Part shown: positions 60,390-64,000 of the stretch, in pieces
How the letters are laid out: each line of letters begins with the position of its first letter
How positions within the stretch are numbered: position 1 is the first letter of the stretch
Origin: Coriaria nepalensis
Taxonomy: Eukaryota; Streptophyta; Magnoliopsida; Cucurbitales; Coriariaceae
NCBI GenBank assembly: GCA_027186245.1
Contig: CP114496.1
Span: forward strand, 9,822,001 to 9,886,000
Direction of reading: 5' to 3'
Length of the DNA: 64,000 nucleotides
Position numbers and translations under genes: made by a program
The notes under the pieces: generated by a model
Database searches by the model: none
The model's input: only the letters and a program-made list of their open reading frames with translations
What the model was told of the DNA's origin: nothing

Positions 60390-61772
60390 TGAAAAGTTGC
60401 CTGCATTTTAAGGCTTCTTTCCTTTGTACATCAACTTTAGTCATCTCAAAATGACACGAACTCAGCTTCACCTGTAATTAGTCTCACTCACTGTGTATAT
60501 AAAGGTTATAATTGTAACAGAGATGTAAATAGAGCAAGAATAACAAGTCTAAGAGCTTCTCTCTCTGCGATCTCTGAGAAATGAGATAAGGATCCAGGCC
60601 GTTGAATACAGAATAGTTGAACTATTGCTGGGCCTGGTGGGCATATTTGCGCCATTCACCGAAGAAGTCGTTATATTTTATATCCGCAGTTGCAGTACCA
60701 TAATTGGTATGCCCATTATTAGTGAATTGTGCCCCATTATATCTCATTAATCACTGGATGAAAAATCATAATAAAGTCCACTTATTACAGTTGTTTCTGT
60801 TAAGTTGAGAAAAGCGAGGTAAATATAAATTTCATGCAAAATAACACTTGCCATAATACCCAACATGCCCATGCAATCTCATCACAGTTGATGCCCAGAT
60901 TAACACCTGCATTAACAATTACCATAATCCCCAACATGCCCATGCAATCTCATCACAGTTGATGCCCAGATTAACACACCTGCATTAACAATTACCATAA
61001 TCCCCAACATGCCCATGCAATCTCATCACATTACATTACACCTACATTACAAGTTTTAGTCATTATGCAAATGTCTACATCAAATAGTTTCTAATAGATG
61101 TCCAAATGTAATTGATTTCAAGTCTTCATCTGCAACCTCATAAATATGAAGAAAACCGTAATATAAATCCAAATGAAGGTCTGACAAAGTGATGAATCAT
61201 TACCTCAATTGCAAACAATGACATATCGAACTTCACCAAGTCCTCCTTGGCCCTTGCAGATGGAAACCCTTTCATCTATCTAAATAAGTTTTAAGAAAGC
61301 ATGAAAAGAAAATGATGTGCCGGAATTACCTCATCCATAATTTCATATATTCATACTGGAGAAAGATGGCACATCCATGTCCTAGAATCAAGGTTCGAAC
61401 AAAACGCATTTTTATTTGTCCAAAATCTCTCTCTCTCCATTGGTTTTCCATCAAGCCAAAGGTGATTCTACCTATAAAAAAAACCATTAAGAAAAGCGCA
61501 AAAAGACAACAAATACAGCATTCTTGCTAACTCCGTCTGTTTATTTGCCAAGATATTTATTCCGTTGACCTCTGTTACTTTATCTGTTTAACAGAAGGGA
61601 TTCAATTCACAACAAAACTGCTCTTGTTAGATTCACAAGTTGAAACACATGCTTATAAAATAAATTAAATAATAATAGAAAATCGATACTCTTCAACTAG
61701 TGCACAAGTTATAATATCAAAATGAAGGTTTGACAACCAAAATCCTCACCAAAAAATGAACACAACATACAG
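60390..61772. other. Spacer with a 71-73 bp tandem repeat
   Basis: Atos-like 3' flank and AT-rich spacer. A tandem repeat lies at about 60852-61030. A short minus-strand stretch near 61205-61280 could encode 'SARAKEDLVKFDMSLFAIE', but I cannot place it in a family. Confidence 0.45.
60852..61030. repeat. Tandem repeat, unit 71-73 bp, about 2.5 copies
   Basis: The block CAACATGCCCATGCAATCTC starts at 60861, 60932 and 61005, giving periods of 71 and 73 bp (the second unit has an extra AC). The copies are otherwise almost identical, so the duplication is recent. Confidence 0.95.
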
Positions 61773-62150
61773 TTAAGCCAAGACTGAAGTTTCTTGGAGC
61801 TTAGTCTCGAGATTATGAGCCAAAGCATTGATGAATTCTTCCGTGTTCAAGTAAAACTCACTCGATACCCTGGAAGCACCATCAAAATAGAGCATCAAGG
61901 AAGAGGGGCTTACTGAATTGGGTCCATGGATTAATAAGGCAAGATCCTTTTGTCATTTTTCCTGATTCGACTGTCTCAATGCGTGAAGCCTCTAATTTGT
62001 GTACAAAAGCCATCAACCTGTCATTCTTATCTAGTTTGGCCCTGGCCAAGACAAGTTATTATAGCTAAAGTTAGTAAAATTCAACCTATAAAGGTCCCAT
62101 GAGCAGCCTCAGCCTCTAATGTCTTCCCATCCGATGAAAACTGGGCAAAG
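61773..62150 (-). pseudogene. Fragment of a NADP-isocitrate dehydrogenase gene, 3' end only
   Basis: Read on the minus strand, 62150-62095 gives 'DGKTLEAEAAHGT'. Positions 62045-61920 give 'RAKLDKNDRLMAFVHKLEA' and 'IETVESGKMTK'. Positions 61870-61773 give 'SSEFYLNTEEFINALAHNLE' and a stop. These are the last blocks of eukaryotic NADP-dependent isocitrate dehydrogenase. The block between 'AAHGT' and 'RAKLD' is missing, and one extra A after GKMTK shifts the frame. A short stretch between the last two blocks begins GTAAG and ends CAG, so the fragment appears to derive from genomic DNA with introns rather than from a processed transcript. I found no upstream exons in the window. Confidence 0.75.
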
Positions 62151-62575
62151 TCGTGATTGTTTGGAACTGGAGGATTTGCTATATTAATTTATTGAAAAAA
62201 GGTAATAATTGTAACATAGATGTGAATAGCATATTACATTTCCAGCTGATTAGTCTCACATGTGTGTACTTTGTTTGGTTTCAATCAGATTTCGAACAGC
62301 TTCTAAGGAATTATTCAAACACAAATGATACCAAGTAAAACATCCATTCATGATCTGTCTTCAACCACTCCTCTGCTACCATGCTTCATTGGTGTAACAA
62401 AACAATGATCTTAGAGCATCAAATTATAAAACAAGTAAGAAAAATTCATTCACCATCATCATCACCCTCTGATCCTTACTCGTAATTCCATCGGCATCAG
62501 TTCAAACCAAGTTCATTCTAACACGATGACTAAACACAATAAACAAGAGATATGAAAGAAGAACAATATAGAGTA
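62151..62575. other. Spacer between the isocitrate dehydrogenase relic and bZIP60
   Basis: AT-rich sequence; the right part is the bZIP60 3' UTR. I could not find earlier isocitrate dehydrogenase exons in it. Confidence 0.45.
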
Positions 62576-63720
62576 TCAGATAACCAAAATCCTAAGCTTC
62601 ATCCTAGTCCTGGCAGCTCTGCATCTCCTACTTATCACAAAGGACTGTATTAGACTGTGACCCCGCTCCTTACTTCCTCCTGCACTTAGACCCCGCCAAA
62701 GGCCTCTTCCGAGAACTTGGCTTGCCCTCTTTTTGTGCTCCTCCAGAAGGAGCATTCTCAGTGGCAGCGTGAAGAAGCACATGATGCCCAGGAACCAAAG
62801 CAGGGAACCCAACAGCAGGGATTCTGCAGAAAAGTTAAAATCACTCATCATCACTTACAATTCTAATACAATCTCTAAATAATCCAATCCAATTACTATT
62901 ATTATCTACTAGACGAGTATAGATGGGTCGGAAAAGGATCATACCCAAGAAGAGCACAGCAGACTCCTGCTTGGCCATGGAAGCACCCAAGGCAAGTCCT
63001 AAAGCTTGATTCTCAGCATAGCAGCACTGTAGCAGCCGACTCAATCTCCGGCATTCTCCTTCTAGATATATACTCTTCATCTCCAGATCCTTCACATACA
63101 TCTTTTTCCTCTCTCTAGATTTCACCGCTGCATCCCTATTTCTCAGCTGCCTGAATTTCGCGCCCAATTTATTCCCGAAATCCTTATCTAAACAAACAAG
63201 AAAAGAAAAAGAAAAAAGAGACGACTTTGTGAATCGGTTAATCTTACCTTCTCCGTTTCTTAGAGACAGGATCATGGGCCTCTTGATCGACGTCATTTTC
63301 CAGCTTCGCTTCCTCAATCTTATCCTTGTCGGAACTCGTCGGTAGATCACGGTCATCGGAAGCATTAGAATCCGTGCCGGTTGCAGCATCAAGGACCTCA
63401 CTGGACCCCTCCCCATGAGCATCTACAAGAACATCAGTGAAAAAGCTATCGCATATCTCATTAGCGTGCTCCGAGACAAGGTTGTTTTCGTCGTCGCCTT
63501 GCATGAGAATGTTTTCAATCTGGTCAATCCGGGAGAATCCTGAGGCAGAGGAAGGGTTGGATAAAGCGTCGGTTGGTGATGAATTCGCCACTAATTCTAA
63601 GGGGAGCTCCACCTCCTTGGACGCTAACTCATCGATTCCGTCAGGAAGATCGTCGAAGAAACAATTCCAGTCGACTTGTCCCATATTGTCATCTTCTAAG
63701 AGGAATTCCAGATCGTCCAT
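62576..63720 (-). CDS. bZIP60: bZIP60 unfolded-protein-response transcription factor (unspliced, membrane-anchored form)
   Basis: bZIP60 sits in the ER membrane until ER stress; IRE1 then splices its mRNA so that a nuclear form is made. Three minus-strand exons (63720-63248, 63150-62945, 62823-62576) encode 308 residues. The acidic N-terminus MDDLEFLLEDDNMGQVDWNC is the likely activation domain. The basic region N162-x7-R170-x9-L180 is intact (RNRDAAVKSRERKK), followed by the leucine zipper. The membrane segment is about residues 229-250 (LLLGSLLWFLGIMCFFTLPL), preceded by the conserved KQESAVLFLGESLL-type junction; intron 2 falls inside that junction. The last exon also carries the IRE1 site described separately. 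The lumenal tail ends RRCRAARTRMKL, as in other plants. Confidence 0.94.
62793..62815 (-). promoter_or_regulatory. Predicted 23-nt IRE1 (unconventional) intron in bZIP60 mRNA
   Basis: At the start of exon 3 the mRNA reads GAAUCC-CUGCUGUU-GGGUUC: a six-base stem with CUGCUG in the loop, the IRE1 cleavage pattern. Arabidopsis bZIP60 loses 23 nt here. Removing 62815-62793 (limits ambiguous by one base) shifts to a second frame of 40 codons ending at a stop at 62672-62670. That tail lacks the membrane segment and has two basic clusters, SRKRP and GSKCRRK, as expected of a nuclear form. Confidence 0.8.
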
Positions 63721-64000
63721 ATGCTTGCTTTGCTTTTTGAGAAGAAATCAAACAAGTAAAACACAAAAAAAAGGGAGGAGGGAACAAAATTCAAAGCAGT
63801 AAAAAGGAGAAAATTTTAGATAAACAATTCTGCCATGATTGAGAGAGTTAGGAAGGAAGATGGGGCGGCATGTTTATAAGGAGATTAAAACTTGGGGAGT
63901 AAGAAAACACAAAAGCAGCACGCGTCGGTCGGAAGTTTCCTGTTGGCATTTTCCGCGACATGTCGTCTTTCTCTATTCACATGAATGACTTAAATTACGA
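63721..64000. promoter_or_regulatory. bZIP60 promoter and leader
   Basis: On the minus strand a TATA-like TTATAAAC is at about 63873-63880. A GACGCGTG element at 63926-63919 resembles the core of plant unfolded-protein-response elements. A seven-codon upstream frame (ATG at 63836, stop at 63816) lies between the TATA and the main start. All three are pattern calls. Confidence 0.4.

Overview
The window is nuclear DNA from a eudicot plant. Most genes are split by short GT-AG introns, intergenic DNA is AT-rich with many microsatellites, and every recognisable protein has close land-plant relatives. An intact RAM1-type GRAS gene points to a species that forms arbuscular mycorrhiza, so not a Brassicaceae. 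I cannot name the species. Gene models below were built by hand, joining reading frames at GT/AG sites; every multi-exon model given with exon coordinates sums to a whole number of codons.

Layout, left to right: ACT-repeat protein ACR6-like (+, 2.8-5.3 kb); a broken pentatricopeptide-repeat gene (+, 5.9-7.8 kb); ribosomal protein L7a (-, 8.4-10.0 kb); a BAHD acyltransferase of the hydroxycinnamoyl-CoA:fatty alcohol / omega-hydroxyacid class (+, 11.0-12.4 kb); a secreted Ole e 1-like protein (-, 13.1-13.7 kb); RAM1 (+, 15.9-18.2 kb); a membrane-anchored ubiquitin-fold protein (-, 19.0-20.4 kb); a CC-type glutaredoxin (-, 21.6-22.0 kb); about 3.4 kb without a gene; a CID/RPR-domain RNA polymerase II-associated protein (-, 25.3-28.0 kb); an EXO70 of the C type (-, 29.8-31.9 kb) divergent from a type II membrane protein of unknown function (+, 32.4-35.7 kb); the dsRNA-binding protein DRB5 (+, 36.8-38.2 kb); a 3.7 kb repeat-rich gap with a fold-back element; glycerophosphodiester phosphodiesterase GDPD1 (+, 42.0-43.7 kb); a relic of a retroelement (46.2-47.2 kb); a divergent NAC protein (+, 48.8-49.7 kb); a small N-myristoylation candidate (+, 51.6-52.1 kb); an AH/BAR-domain, proline-rich protein (+, 53.9-57.6 kb); an Atos-like (DUF4210 / chromosome-segregation domain) protein (+, 58.7-60.4 kb); a decayed NADP-isocitrate dehydrogenase fragment (-, about 62 kb); and bZIP60 (-, 62.6-63.7 kb).

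The genes do not form one pathway, as expected for plant euchromatin. Two share a phosphate/mycorrhiza theme: RAM1 controls arbuscule-associated genes, and GDPD1, 24 kb away, carries two perfect P1BS (phosphate-starvation) palindromes 21 bp apart in its proximal promoter. The clearest hidden layer of information is in bZIP60. The start of its last exon carries an IRE1-type hairpin, and removing 23 nt there swaps the membrane anchor for a second, basic reading frame.

Nothing here looks like a wholly new system. The observations most worth checking are the bZIP60 dual-frame exon, the twin P1BS, the fold-back repeat with degenerate telomere-like arms, a likely GC-AG intron, and the divergent NAC domain.
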